Part shown: piece by piece, positions 25,978 through 34,379 of the stretch
Position numbering within the stretch: the first letter of the stretch is position 1
How the letters are laid out: each line of letters opens with the position of its first letter
DNA from: CAYFPS01 sp964345075
GTDB taxonomy: Bacteria; CAIWAD01
Assembly: GCA_964345075.1 (NCBI GenBank)
Contig: CAYFPS010000016.1
Span: forward strand, 1 to 64,000
Reading direction: 5' to 3'
DNA length: 64,000 nt
Position numbers and translations under genes: made by a program
Notes under the pieces: model-generated
Told to the model about the DNA's origin: nothing
The model's database searches: none
Seen by the model: the letters and a program-made list of their open reading frames with translations, nothing else

Positions 25978-26756
25978 CTACCGTCCAGGACCATGCTCCA
26001 AATGCCAGTCCAAAGGTCATTGCTTGAGACGTATCCGTAATGCGAGCAGTCAAATCGCTCATTTACACGTAAATAGTCCTCGCTTCCTTCGCTGTTGGAA
26101 ACGGTCAACTCCGATTCAGACAGCTGCCAAGCCAGGGCAAATGGATTGCTGCCATCGTCAGGTGTCACATAGATGCTGTCGGCATCGGCCAGCCACCACC
26201 CTGAGTATTCCTCACACTCTTCTTCGAGGTGATTTACTTCCGTTCGCTCCCATTCGCCTGAAGCATAGAGCTCGATGAACTCTTCCTCATCGCTCTCACT
26301 GCGATACCAGACCCCCACCAGCTCGCTATCAATGACAGTGTTGCCGTAATCGGCACAGTCCGGGAAAACAGAGACGGGCGTGTACCTGTCTTCAGTCTGC
26401 TCCAGTGCGTCGTTGATCAGGAGGTCCCCATCATCAAAGTGGAAGCTATAGACAAGTTCAATTTCCTGTCCGCCGTCATTGAAACTGACGATGAGACTGT
26501 CCCCTTCAGCCGCCCAGAAACCAGACTCCTCGAAGCATTGACTATTCACAAAATCATAGTCAATGCTCTGCCAGGTTCCATCATCATCCACGCGCAAAGT
26601 GCTTTCCCAGACATCCACCTCTGTTTGTTGCCAGATGCCAATCAGGTCTTCCCCACTTGCATCATCCTCACAGCCTCCGAAAATCAAAAGTGAGAGTCCG
26701 GCCATGATCAGATAAAACTGCCGCTTTAGTTGAACTGCAAGGCCTTTTAGCTTCAT
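25947..26756 (-). CDS. Lipoprotein with lipocalin-like repeats (frame interrupted near its 3' end)
   Basis: The start ATG (26756) has GGAG 7 nt upstream. The N-terminus is a lipoprotein signal peptide with lipobox LIFGGC. Two domains of about 100 residues follow, each beginning G-(I/V)-W (LIGIWQQTE and LVGVWYRSE) and each ending with a D-C-(A/S)-(D/H)-Y-G motif; a third begins LWTGIWSMVLDGS and is cut by a frameshift. The protein is strongly acidic. The repeats look like small lipocalin-type barrels that bind or sense a ligand in the envelope; no specific function can be given. Confidence 0.65.
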   Translation of the reverse strand: MKLKGLAVQLKRQFYLIMAGLSLLIFGGCEDDASGEDLIGIWQQTEVDVWESTLRVDDDGTWQSIDYDFVNSQCFEESGFWAAEGDSLIVSFNDGGQEIELVYSFHFDDGDLLINDALEQTEDRYTPVSVFPDCADYGNTVIDSELVGVWYRSESDEEEFIELYASGEWERTEVNHLEEECEEYSGWWLADADSIYVTPDDGSNPFALAWQLSESELTVSNSEGSEDYLRVNERFDCSHYGYVSSNDLWTGIWSMVLDGSEVNSRVNSS

Positions 26757-27044
26757 GGTCATGCTCCTTTTCAACGCTTCCGAAGCCGGTAGAAACAATT
26801 GTGCCAAGACCTGCAGGTAATTCCAAAGGAAAAAGCTGATCGTCAGAAGCTTCACAATTTGACCCATTCAGAAGATAAAGTGTTCGATTTTCGGCAGGAC
26901 TGTTCAAAATCCGACAGTCATCAGAACTAATGCTTATTGAGTATCAACAGCTTCAAACTGGCGCGATATTTGCTCGCACAGGGGCGATAACACCTGTACG
27001 CCCTGCCCGCCCTAAGGCAGGAAAACGATTAGAAGGAACCTCAC

Positions 27045-28517
27045 ATGAAGAACGCGCTTTCCTTGATTGCGCTGCTTGGCATGAGCGCTGGCGCCTTTGC
27101 CGGCATGGTGACCTGGCAGTGTGACATGAGCGTCCAGCAGGCGCTGGGCAACTTCAATCCCGGCAATGGCGACTACGTCGTTGTCCGCGGCTATTTCAAC
27201 GGCTGGGGCGGAAGCAACCCGACCCTGACCGACACTGATGGCGATGGCATCTACACCGGTAGCTACGACCACACCGGTATTGCCGGACCCTACGAGTACA
27301 AGTATGTCTTGATTTATGGCGGCGGCGGTGAAAGCTGGGAATCACTCCCAAACAATCGCACATACGCCTATGATGGCAGCGACGTCACTCTGGACATCAA
27401 CTACTTCAATGATGTGAGCGAGGTCCCGGGCGTCTGCAGTGTAGAGATCACTTTCAATGTTGACATGAGCGTGCAGGCTGCCACTGGTGGTTTCGATTCC
27501 GCCACGCAGGGCGTCTTCTACCGTGGCCCCTACAACGGCTGGGGCGGCTATGCCGAGCAGCTGCATGACACCGATGGCGATGGAATTTACAGCATCGAAC
27601 TGCAGTTCACGGATCTGGACGAGGCCACCTGTGTCGAGCACAAATTTGTGATCGCCACGGATGATGGCCTGGGCAACTTCGGTGGAGACAACTGGGAAAG
27701 CAGCAACAACCGTTGTGCCTACGGCGATTGCATGTGGCTTGACAACGACATGGACGGCTTCAAGGAAGGTTCACTGGATGCCGTGTACTTCAGCAATGTC
27801 AACTGGGATGCCATCATTGATCACGATGTGACGGTGAACTTCAATGTTGACATGACCCGCGTGGCCTGCTGGTACAGCCAGAATGATCCCACCGGTCTGG
27901 GTTGGCCCTATGAAGATCTGGGCAGCTACGAAGCGATCAGCTTTGTTTCCGTCCATGGTTTCTTCAACGGATGGCCCGGCTGGGATGGCACGATCGACTC
28001 CCAGTACCATCTGCTGAACACCGGTGGTTACATCTACTCCGGCAGCCAGTTCTTCGCAACCGGCAGCAGCAAGAATCAGGTCTACAAGTATGGTGCCAAT
28101 GGCTTTGACAACGAAGCTGGCTTCGGTGCCGACCACAGCATGGATCTGTCCGCTGACAATGGAACGGGCCTGCTGGTTGTCAACGACACCTTCGGCAGCC
28201 TGGGTGACTACTGGGCCGAGTGTGAGTTCACGGTTGACGCCGAAGAGATTCCCGGCAGCTTCCAGCTTGCCCAGAACTTCCCCAACCCCTTCAACCCGAC
28301 CACGACCATTTCCTTCTCCGTTGAGGAAACCTCCGTGGCCAGCCTGAAGGTCTTTGACATCAGCGGCGCCCAGGTGGCCACGCTGGTTGATGGTATGGTG
28401 GAAGCCGGCAGCCACGAGCTGAACTTCGACGCCTCCAACTTGAGCAGCGGCGTGTATGTCTACAGCCTGCAGGTTGGTGCCAATGTCGAATCGCGCAAGA
28501 TGGTGCTGGTGAAGTAA
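27045..28517 (+). CDS. Secreted protein with repeated starch-binding-like domains and PNPFNP sorting domain
   Basis: The 490-residue protein has a clear signal peptide (MKNALSLIALLGMSAGAFAG), three beta-sandwich repeats each opening with an (F)NVDMS/T-type strand and containing a G-x-F/Y-N-G-W motif plus DTDGDGIY (calcium-binding-like), and a C-terminal sorting domain from QLAQNFPNPFNPTTTISF. The F-N-G-W repeats resemble the SusE/SusF-like or CBM-type carbohydrate-binding domains of Bacteroidota surface proteins. Codon use is strongly biased and no TGTATCAC motif occurs, both signs of high expression. AGAAGGAACC lies upstream of the ATG, and it ends at a terminator. Confidence 0.78.
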   Translation: MKNALSLIALLGMSAGAFAGMVTWQCDMSVQQALGNFNPGNGDYVVVRGYFNGWGGSNPTLTDTDGDGIYTGSYDHTGIAGPYEYKYVLIYGGGGESWESLPNNRTYAYDGSDVTLDINYFNDVSEVPGVCSVEITFNVDMSVQAATGGFDSATQGVFYRGPYNGWGGYAEQLHDTDGDGIYSIELQFTDLDEATCVEHKFVIATDDGLGNFGGDNWESSNNRCAYGDCMWLDNDMDGFKEGSLDAVYFSNVNWDAIIDHDVTVNFNVDMTRVACWYSQNDPTGLGWPYEDLGSYEAISFVSVHGFFNGWPGWDGTIDSQYHLLNTGGYIYSGSQFFATGSSKNQVYKYGANGFDNEAGFGADHSMDLSADNGTGLLVVNDTFGSLGDYWAECEFTVDAEEIPGSFQLAQNFPNPFNPTTTISFSVEETSVASLKVFDISGAQVATLVDGMVEAGSHELNFDASNLSSGVYVYSLQVGANVESRKMVLVK

Positions 28518-28540
28518 TTCAGCTGCACATCCCGATATTA

Positions 28541-28573
28541 AAGGAGGGCCCGGTCGTGGGCCTTCCTTTTTTT
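28541..28573 (+). terminator. Rho-independent terminator
   Basis: The AAGGAGGGCCC/GGGCCTTCCTT stem, 6-nt loop and T7 tract lie 23 bp after the secreted-protein stop. Confidence 0.92.
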
Positions 28574-28594
28574 CTCAGCAAATGACGGAGGCAA

Positions 28595-29497
28595 ATGCAG
28601 GAATCACGCAAGGGCTTTCTGACCGCAACACTGGCCTATGTACTCTGGGGCCTGCTGCCTGCCTACTGGAAACAGTTGGCCCATGTGGATGCCCTGCAAG
28701 TGGTCGCGCATCGCATGCTGTGGGGCGCACTGATGCTGCTTGGCTGGCTCGCCTTGCGTGGTCGTTTGTCCGGCTTCATCGACAGGATTCGGCAGCCGCG
28801 TGTCCTCAAACTGCATGGACTGGCTGCGCTCTTGATCAGCATCAACTGGCTGATCTATGTCTGGGCGGTCAGCCACGAAAGGATTGTGGAGGCCAGCCTC
28901 GGTTACTTCATAAACCCTGTTTTCAGTGTGCTGCTGGCTGTCCTGATCCTGCGCGAAAAACTGCGCCGTCTGCAATGGTTGGCCGTATTGATGGCTGCTG
29001 CCGGCATGGTCATGCTGGTCAGTCAGGCCGAAGAAATCCCCTGGGTGGCGCTGGGCCTGACCTTTTCCTTCGGCTTCTACGGCTTTGTGAAAAAACATGC
29101 GCCGCTTGGATCCATTGAAGGCCTTGCATTGGAAACAAGCCTGCTGTTCCTGCCTGCGGGGCTATGGCTTGGCTGGCTGGCTTTCAATGCTTCGGGCGCA
29201 CTCTTTACGAGCGGCCCTCGTCAGGACCTGTTGCTGGCAGGGGCGGGATTTGTCACGATCAGCCCCCTGCTGCTCTTTGCTGCGGGGGCACGCAGGCTGC
29301 CGCTTTACTGGCTGGGCATGTTGCAATATCTGGCCCCTACCCTGCAGCTGCTCGTGGGTGTTTTTGTGTATCACGAAGCCTTTGGGGGCCGCGAACTGCC
29401 GGGCTGGCTGCTGGTCTGGACGGCCCTGCTCCTGCTTGCAGTGGAATCCTGGCAGGCGGGTCGCAGGCGCAAATCAACAGAGGAGCGCGCAGGATGA
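28595..29497 (+). CDS. rarD: EamA-family transporter RarD
   Basis: The 300-residue inner-membrane protein has ten predicted helices. It starts with the RarD-type KGFLTATLAYVLWGLLPAYW and contains HRMLWGALMLLGWL, SINWLIYVWAV and ASLGYFINPVFSVLLAVL, all typical of RarD, a drug/metabolite transporter family member of unproven substrate. GGAGG lies 3 nt before the ATG. The stop overlaps the next gene's start (ATGA), so a two-gene operon is likely. Confidence 0.9.
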   Translation: MQESRKGFLTATLAYVLWGLLPAYWKQLAHVDALQVVAHRMLWGALMLLGWLALRGRLSGFIDRIRQPRVLKLHGLAALLISINWLIYVWAVSHERIVEASLGYFINPVFSVLLAVLILREKLRRLQWLAVLMAAAGMVMLVSQAEEIPWVALGLTFSFGFYGFVKKHAPLGSIEGLALETSLLFLPAGLWLGWLAFNASGALFTSGPRQDLLLAGAGFVTISPLLLFAAGARRLPLYWLGMLQYLAPTLQLLVGVFVYHEAFGGRELPGWLLVWTALLLLAVESWQAGRRRKSTEERAG

Positions 29498-29859
29498 GAA
29501 GTGTACTCGCCGTTGCCGGGGGCTATCTGCTCTGGACAGTCTGCTGGCTTGGGGGCAACGCCCTGTTTTTTGCCGATCTGGGTGACAAAGCCCGAGCCGG
29601 CATTGCAGTAACGGCGCTCCTCCCCCTGCTGGCCCTGCTTGGGCAGAGCCTCGTCTGTAGCCTCTTTGCGGGATACTTCTGTGCATGGATCAGCCCTGAA
29701 CGGCGCAACGCATGGATTCTCGGACTGCTGTTGCTGGCAACGGGGATTCCGGTACAGGCCTCTGCCTGGCAGCTGATGCCGGTCTGGTATCACCTTTGCT
29801 TCCTGATTTTATTGATTCCGGGCACTTTGCTTGCCGCCCATCGCAGGACTTCACCCTGA
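29494..29859 (+). CDS. Small four-helix membrane protein
   Basis: The 121-residue hydrophobic protein has four predicted membrane helices: LAVAGGYLLWTVCWLGGN, a second at about 38-62, a third at about 72-90 and a fourth near the C-terminus. The ATG overlaps the rarD stop (ATGA) and is preceded by a purine-rich GAGGAGCG. No named family is recognised. Co-translation with RarD suggests an accessory or independent membrane role. Confidence 0.7.
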   Translation: MRSVLAVAGGYLLWTVCWLGGNALFFADLGDKARAGIAVTALLPLLALLGQSLVCSLFAGYFCAWISPERRNAWILGLLLLATGIPVQASAWQLMPVWYHLCFLILLIPGTLLAAHRRTSP

Positions 29860-29909
29860 CAAAGTTGGACTTAACTAACTTGGGCCTTGAATCAAGATGA
29901 TAGGCTGCC

Positions 29910-30611
29910 ATGAAGTCCATCATTCACAAGGCCGATCAGCGAGGCGCGGCAGATCTGGGCTGGCTGAAAACCCGCTACAGTTTCAGTTTTGCCGACTGGT
30001 ACAATCCGGAGCGCATGGGTTTTGCCGCTCTGCGTGTCATTAATGATGACTGGATTGCGCCGGGCAAGGGTTTTGGCATGCACCCGCATCGCGACATGGA
30101 AATCATCACGCTGCAATTGGAAGGCTCGCTGGAACACCGGGACAGCATGGGCAATCATGGCGTGATACAAGCGAATGAACTGCAGGTAATGAGCACAGGT
30201 AGCGGCATCCTTCATTCGGAGTTCAACCCCGATGATGCAGCGCCAAGTCGCCTCCTCCAGATCTGGATTCATCCCCGTGAACAGCGGGTCAAACCGCGCT
30301 ACCAGAAAATTCAACTGGGTAAAGCTGAATCAGCCCTTCAAGCGCTGGTGGGGCCGGATCCTGAATCGAGCCCAGCCTGGATTCATCAGGATGCCTGGCT
30401 GGATCTGGTGCACGGGAGCGCCGGTGATACACATACGGTCAGGTCACGTGGCGATTCGGGCCTGTGGTATCTATTTGTGATTGAAGGCGCCGGCACCGTG
30501 AATGGAATCAAGGTGGGGCCGCGTGATGCAATCGGCCTTTTGGATGTGACACAACTGGAAACAAGTTTCGAGAAACCCGGGCGCTTCCTCCTGTTTGAAT
30601 TGCCCGAATGA
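29910..30611 (+). CDS. Pirin family protein
   Basis: The 233-residue bicupin has the pirin metal site: HPHRDMEI (two His), GSLEHRDSMGNHG (His) and GSGILHSEFN (His/Glu), followed by the second cupin with a degenerate site. Family members include YhhW, a quercetin dioxygenase in vitro; most physiological roles are unknown. It is a likely operon with the nitroreductase, whose start lies 14 bp after this stop. Two GTGATACA motifs encode V-I-Q and G-D-T-H. Confidence 0.9.
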   Translation: MKSIIHKADQRGAADLGWLKTRYSFSFADWYNPERMGFAALRVINDDWIAPGKGFGMHPHRDMEIITLQLEGSLEHRDSMGNHGVIQANELQVMSTGSGILHSEFNPDDAAPSRLLQIWIHPREQRVKPRYQKIQLGKAESALQALVGPDPESSPAWIHQDAWLDLVHGSAGDTHTVRSRGDSGLWYLFVIEGAGTVNGIKVGPRDAIGLLDVTQLETSFEKPGRFLLFELPE

Positions 30612-30624
30612 GAAAGGATTTGGC

Positions 30625-31257
30625 TTGAAGGAACTGCTGAAGGACCTCGAATGGCGCTATGCGACCAAAGTCTTTGATCCGTCGAAGAAGCTGAGCGATG
30701 AACAGCTTGATGCCCTCTTTGAAGCCTATCGATTGACAGCGACGAGTTTCGGCTTGCAGGTGGGCAAACTTCTGGTCGTTGACAATCCTGAGCTTCGACA
30801 GAAAATTGAAGGGCTGGCCTGGAATCAGAAGCAGGTGACCGAAGCGAGTCATCTGCTGGTCTTTGCCGTTCGGACGGGTGTGGAAGAAGCCGACATTGTG
30901 GAGCATGTGGAAAACACGGCGCGTGTGCGTGGTGTGGACCCGGCCACGCTCGAAGGCTTTGCCGGATTCATGCGTTCCGCCGCTCAGAGCATGAGTCCCG
31001 AAAAACAGCTGGAATGGAACAGCCGACAGGCCTACATCGCACTAGCTTATGTCATGATTGCCTGCGCAAAGCTGCGAATTGACTCCTGCCCGATGGAAGG
31101 CTTTAATCCCAAGGGCGTGGACGAGCTGCTGGGCCTTGAGGAGCGGGGCCTGCACTCAGTACTGCTTCTGCCCATTGGCCACCGCTCCGATTCGGACAAA
31201 TATGGCCACGCGGCAAAGGTTCGCAAGGGACTGGATGTCCTGATCGAACGGATCTGA
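30625..31257 (+). CDS. NAD(P)H nitroreductase (NfsB/YfkO-like)
   Basis: The 210-residue flavoprotein is of the nitroreductase fold. LEWRYATKVFDPSKKLSDEQ, then ATSFGLQVGKLLVV, and SCPMEGFNPKGVDELLGL near the FMN-binding C-terminal half are typical of NfsB-like oxygen-insensitive nitroreductases/dihydropteridine reductases. TTG at 30625 is chosen because AAAGGA lies 6 nt upstream; an ATG at 30595 inside pirin would add ten residues. A terminator follows at 31278. Confidence 0.87.
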   Translation: MKELLKDLEWRYATKVFDPSKKLSDEQLDALFEAYRLTATSFGLQVGKLLVVDNPELRQKIEGLAWNQKQVTEASHLLVFAVRTGVEEADIVEHVENTARVRGVDPATLEGFAGFMRSAAQSMSPEKQLEWNSRQAYIALAYVMIACAKLRIDSCPMEGFNPKGVDELLGLEERGLHSVLLLPIGHRSDSDKYGHAAKVRKGLDVLIERI

Positions 31258-31277
31258 AGCCTCTCGATTAGGAAATC

Positions 31278-31304
31278 AAGGGGGCCTCGGGGGCCCCTTT
31301 TTTG
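31278..31304 (+). terminator. Rho-independent terminator
   Basis: The AAGGGGGCC/GGGGCCCCTT stem with a short TCG loop and T6 tract follows the nitroreductase gene. Confidence 0.9.
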
Positions 31305-31731
31305 TCAGGTCTTTTGGACAGTAGATGATGAATGGTGGGGGCTGCTAGCTTTGCGACCCTGGCACTCCCCTGGCACTCCCCCGGCACTCCCCCGGTACCA
31401 AGGCCAGTGGGGCAGTTGTCGACGCAGTCGGCAAATGGCCCCTGGCAAAGTGCCGAACGATCGGCACGTCTACCGCTTCAGCAAGGACCGCCTCGGGCCG
31501 CAGCTGAAGCGGACGGGTAATAGAAAAGGCTGGAAATGGCCTTCCGACAACAGCTAAACGCGAATACATTTTCACGTTTTGCCCATATTTACTCATCACA
31601 GAAATTATTAACCACAAAGCTTAACTATTCATTCTTTATGCTTGACTATCAACAATCTTTATAACTCTATTCCCCGAATCTTTCAGGGCGCTGCAGTGCC
31701 CGTGGCGCAATCATGTCAAAAGGAGAAGAAG
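31305..31731. repeat. Intergenic region with a CTGGCACTCCCC microsatellite and a diverged copy of the 35-kb repeat
   Basis: No gene is convincing here. At 31352-31395 a 12-bp unit (CTGGCACTCCCC) is repeated about three and a half times. At 31437-31522 the sequence matches one part of the 189-bp repeat of 35118-35632: GGCCCCTGGC, AAGTGCCGA, a GTGCCGA...TCGGCAC hairpin, CGGGCCGCAG and TGAAGCGGAC in the same order. AT-rich promoter-like sequence with TTGACT (near 31642) and TATAAC precedes the secreted-protein gene. Confidence 0.7.
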
Positions 31732-32610
31732 ATGAAAGCTATGACATCGTTTTGGGGGAAGACTTGCTTTGTCAGCTTGCTGCTGACAGGCGTGTCAACA
31801 GTTTCAACAGCCAGCCCGCTCTATCTCCATCAGAGTGATCTGACCAGCGGGCAGTTCACTCAGTCCATGGCCAGTCTGGATGACAAGGCGGCTAACGGGG
31901 CAAATGGTGGCGGTCGCATGACAACCGATCCCTCTTTTGATCCCGCCTGCATGTTCCCGACGGATCCCAATTTCGATTGGTCCTGCGCGACGAATCCGAT
32001 CCATGATCCTGGCTGCGGCGGTGGGACAACGGATCCGATCTACGATCCCTACTGTGGCACTTCGACCGATCCCTTTTATGATCCTAATTGTAATGGCTCA
32101 ACGGATCCCGTATATGATCCTTACTGTTATCCAACAGATCCAGTCTTTGACCCAGGCTGTGGAACAACCAATCCCTCCTACAATCCTGAGTGCCAGACGA
32201 ACCCTACTTATGACAACAATTGCGTGACTGACCCCGTTTACGACCCCGACTGCGTCATGCCAACGGATCCCAGTTTCGATTGGTCCTGCATGACCAATCC
32301 CATGTTTGACCCGAGCTGCGAAGTCGTTGCCGCTAATGAAATGCCCGCCGGCTATGGGTTGCTGAAGATTGCGCCGAATCCCTTCAATCCAGTGACCACC
32401 CTGAGCTTCAAATTGCCGGAAGCAAGCCAGGTTACCCTCGCCGTCTATGACATGCAGGGTCGTCAGGTTGAGATGATTCACAGCGGACTTGCTGCACGCG
32501 GTCTTAACTCGATCAGCTGGGATGCCAGCCGCTATGCCAGCGGCATCTACCTGGCCATTTTACAGGCTAATGGCTTGGTTCAGACCGAGAAGCTGGTCTT
32601 GATGAAGTAG
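31732..32610 (+). CDS. Secreted protein with twelve T(D/N)PxYDPxC repeats and PNPFNP sorting domain
   Basis: The 292-residue protein starts at an ATG with AGGAG 6 nt upstream. A signal peptide (about 1-25) and a short linker are followed, from about residue 65 to 205, by twelve units with the consensus T-(D/N)-P-x-(F/Y)-D-(P/W)-x-C, each with one Cys, separated by 0-3 residues (for example TDPIYDPYC, TDPFYDPNC, TNPMFDPSC). The C-terminal sorting domain starts IAPNPFNPVTTLSF. The regular Asp/Cys/Tyr pattern suggests a metal-binding or disulfide-braced stalk at the cell surface. The repeat is not a family recognised here. Confidence 0.75.
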   Translation: MKAMTSFWGKTCFVSLLLTGVSTVSTASPLYLHQSDLTSGQFTQSMASLDDKAANGANGGGRMTTDPSFDPACMFPTDPNFDWSCATNPIHDPGCGGGTTDPIYDPYCGTSTDPFYDPNCNGSTDPVYDPYCYPTDPVFDPGCGTTNPSYNPECQTNPTYDNNCVTDPVYDPDCVMPTDPSFDWSCMTNPMFDPSCEVVAANEMPAGYGLLKIAPNPFNPVTTLSFKLPEASQVTLAVYDMQGRQVEMIHSGLAARGLNSISWDASRYASGIYLAILQANGLVQTEKLVLMK

Positions 32611-32630
32611 CTGAATAGGTTATCAGATGT

Positions 32631-32664
32631 GAAGGAGAGTCCTGCGGGGCTCTCCTTTGCTTTC
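32631..32664 (+). terminator. Rho-independent terminator
   Basis: An AAGGAGAG/CTCTCCTT stem with a 10-nt loop and a T-rich tail lies 20 bp after the gene. Confidence 0.8.
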
Positions 32665-32696
32665 CGACCAGTGGTCCGACCAGTAGTCCGACCAGA
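32661..32696. repeat. 12-bp satellite, GTCCGACCAGTR units (3)
   Basis: Three tandem 12-bp units (GTCCGACCAGTG/A form) lie directly after the terminator. They belong to the same GTCCGAC-core family as the arrays at 3444 and 4070. Confidence 0.85.
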
Positions 32697-32813
32697 ATCT
32701 TACCCATACCACCCGAATCGGCCATTTGCTTCGTAATAGGATCTGGCGAATCTGTCTGAATCCAATGACAGTCCACCTCAGTTCGCAGCTTTGAAGGTGA
32801 TGGGGGGCGGCTT

Positions 32814-32862
32814 GTTCCGACCAGTAGTCCGACCAGTGGTCCGACCAGTAGTCCGACCACTG
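32814..32862. repeat. 12-bp satellite, GTCCGACCAGTR units (4)
   Basis: Four tandem 12-bp units end 4 bp before the fetB stop codon. The last unit ends ACCACTG, as in the copy inside the gene at 56617. Confidence 0.85.
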
Positions 32863-32866
32863 CCCC

Positions 32867-33670
32867 CTACCCAGCCACCCCTTCCTTTACTATCCCAGAT
32901 CTGTCCACCAGCTGAGCATGAAGCAGCCGCAGACCTCCCCAGGCGGAAAGGCTGATCGCGGCGATGATCGCCAGCATGATCAGCATCTGATAGAGAATGG
33001 CGGTGGCGGGTGAAGATCCACCCAGAATCTGGCCGGTCATCATGCCGGGAATACTCACCAGACCAAGCGTCGCTGTTGTGTTAAGGATGGGAAGCAGGGC
33101 CGCGTGCAAACTGCTCCGCATGAAGCGGCTGCGCGCATCGCGGACGCTGGCACCAAGACTTAGCAGAGTTTCCCACTCACGCTGGCCGGCAGTCGTCTGA
33201 AAACGGCTCAGGTGCCGTTCAAGCGCCAGTGTCGTTCCATTCATGCTGTTGCCCAGAATCATGCCACCCAGCGGAATCAGGTACTGGGCTTCATGCAGGG
33301 GTTCGGGCCGGACGACAAAGATCAAGGCAAAAATCAGCACGAAGGTGCTTGAAAAAATGATCAGAAGCGGCAGCTGCCAATTCATGGCACGAGGCAGTCG
33401 GCCCGCCCGTTTGAGAATGGTCCAGGATGCGGAGAGTTGCATCACCAGTAGCCACAGGATGTTCCAGCTGAATTCATTCCAGCGAAACAGGACCTCCAGC
33501 ACCAGCCCCAGACCGGCAAGCTGCATCACCATGCGCGCCAGCCCGACCAGCAGCGTCTTCTCCAGTCGCAGTCCAATACCACGAAACAGCAGCAGCGGTA
33601 TCAGGACCAGCAGAAAAGCCGGAAGCAGATCCAGCCAGCCAAGTTGTATCACACCCGTCTCAGCTTGCAT
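32867..33670 (-). CDS. fetB: Iron export ABC transporter permease FetB-like (UPF0014)
   Basis: The 267-residue inner-membrane protein has about seven helices. RWNEFSWNILWLLVMQLSAS, PLGGMILGNSMNGTTLALER and SIPGMMTGQILGGSSPATA are hallmarks of FetB/YbbM permeases. With FetA it forms an ABC exporter linked in E. coli to iron efflux and oxidative-stress resistance. The ATG at 33670 overlaps the fetA end by 11 bp with GAGGG 9 nt upstream; a GTG at 33685 is possible. Two octamer motifs flank the gene junction. The substrate is inferred from the family. Confidence 0.88.
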   Translation of the reverse strand: MQAETGVIQLGWLDLLPAFLLVLIPLLLFRGIGLRLEKTLLVGLARMVMQLAGLGLVLEVLFRWNEFSWNILWLLVMQLSASWTILKRAGRLPRAMNWQLPLLIIFSSTFVLIFALIFVVRPEPLHEAQYLIPLGGMILGNSMNGTTLALERHLSRFQTTAGQREWETLLSLGASVRDARSRFMRSSLHAALLPILNTTATLGLVSIPGMMTGQILGGSSPATAILYQMLIMLAIIAAISLSAWGGLRLLHAQLVDRSGIVKEGVAG

Positions 33671-34295
33671 GGAGCATGCCCTCACGCATTTGTATCACGG
33701 TGTGACAGGACTTGATCCAGCGCGGATCGTGACTGGCAGAGAGAATCGGCGGCGTATCAACTCTCGAAAGTAGACTGACAAGCACTTCAACCGACTGATC
33801 ATCCAGCCCGGTCGTTGGCTCATCCAGCAGCAAACATGTTGCAGGCAGCAGCAGGCCTCTTAGCAGAGCAATTCGCATTGCCTCTCCACCAGAAAGCTTG
33901 CCCGGCTTCCGGTTCAGCTCCATCCCGGCAAGACCCAGTCCGCAAAGGCGATCAGCCAATTCTTCATCTGCGGCAGGAGCAAGGCCCTGAAGTTCCCGCC
34001 CCAGATTGAGGACTTCGCGCAGTGTATCACCAGGAAGCTCCGGCTGCTGCGAAATGAAATGCACGCGCCGCCGATGCCTGCAAAGACCTTCTGCCCTTAC
34101 CGGCTCATTGTTGAAGTGAAATGTCCCGCCTGAGGCATGCATCAAGCCGGACAAGACCCTGAGCAAGGTACTCTTGCCGCAACCAGATGGCCCTTGCACG
34201 GCCACCCAGCCATCAGCAGGATCAATCGTCAGCGATAGTGGGTCCCAAAGGGGCTTCGTGCCAAACTGAATCGACAATTTGTTCAGTGTGAACAT
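33660..34295 (-). CDS. fetA: Iron export ABC transporter ATP-binding protein FetA-like
   Basis: The 211-residue ABC ATPase has Walker A GPSGCGKST (about 40), Q-loop FISQQPELPG, signature LSGGEAMRIALLRG, Walker B CLLLDEPTTGLD and the switch His in SASHDPRW. It is paired with fetB by an 11-bp overlap. The ATG at 34295 gives the usual N-terminus; no clear ribosome site is visible, and a GTG four codons upstream is an alternative. Confidence 0.88.
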   Translation of the reverse strand: MFTLNKLSIQFGTKPLWDPLSLTIDPADGWVAVQGPSGCGKSTLLRVLSGLMHASGGTFHFNNEPVRAEGLCRHRRRVHFISQQPELPGDTLREVLNLGRELQGLAPAADEELADRLCGLGLAGMELNRKPGKLSGGEAMRIALLRGLLLPATCLLLDEPTTGLDDQSVEVLVSLLSRVDTPPILSASHDPRWIKSCHTVIQMREGMLHAS

Positions 34296-34379
34296 TTGGG
34301 CACACACAATTCAAACATTGCTTTCACAATCTTGCTTTTCCTGATTCAAGATAACACCTAAGGACGAGGGAGCAGGCCA

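Noticed and set aside
29164..29493. A longer version of the small membrane protein overlapping rarD
   Set aside because: The upstream part of that frame is a shadow of rarD. The ATG at 29494, with the ATGA overlap, gives a clean membrane protein.
32567..32860. Minus-strand open frame rich in V-G-L-L-V-G
   Set aside because: It is a translation of the GTCCGAC satellites through a terminator, not a gene.
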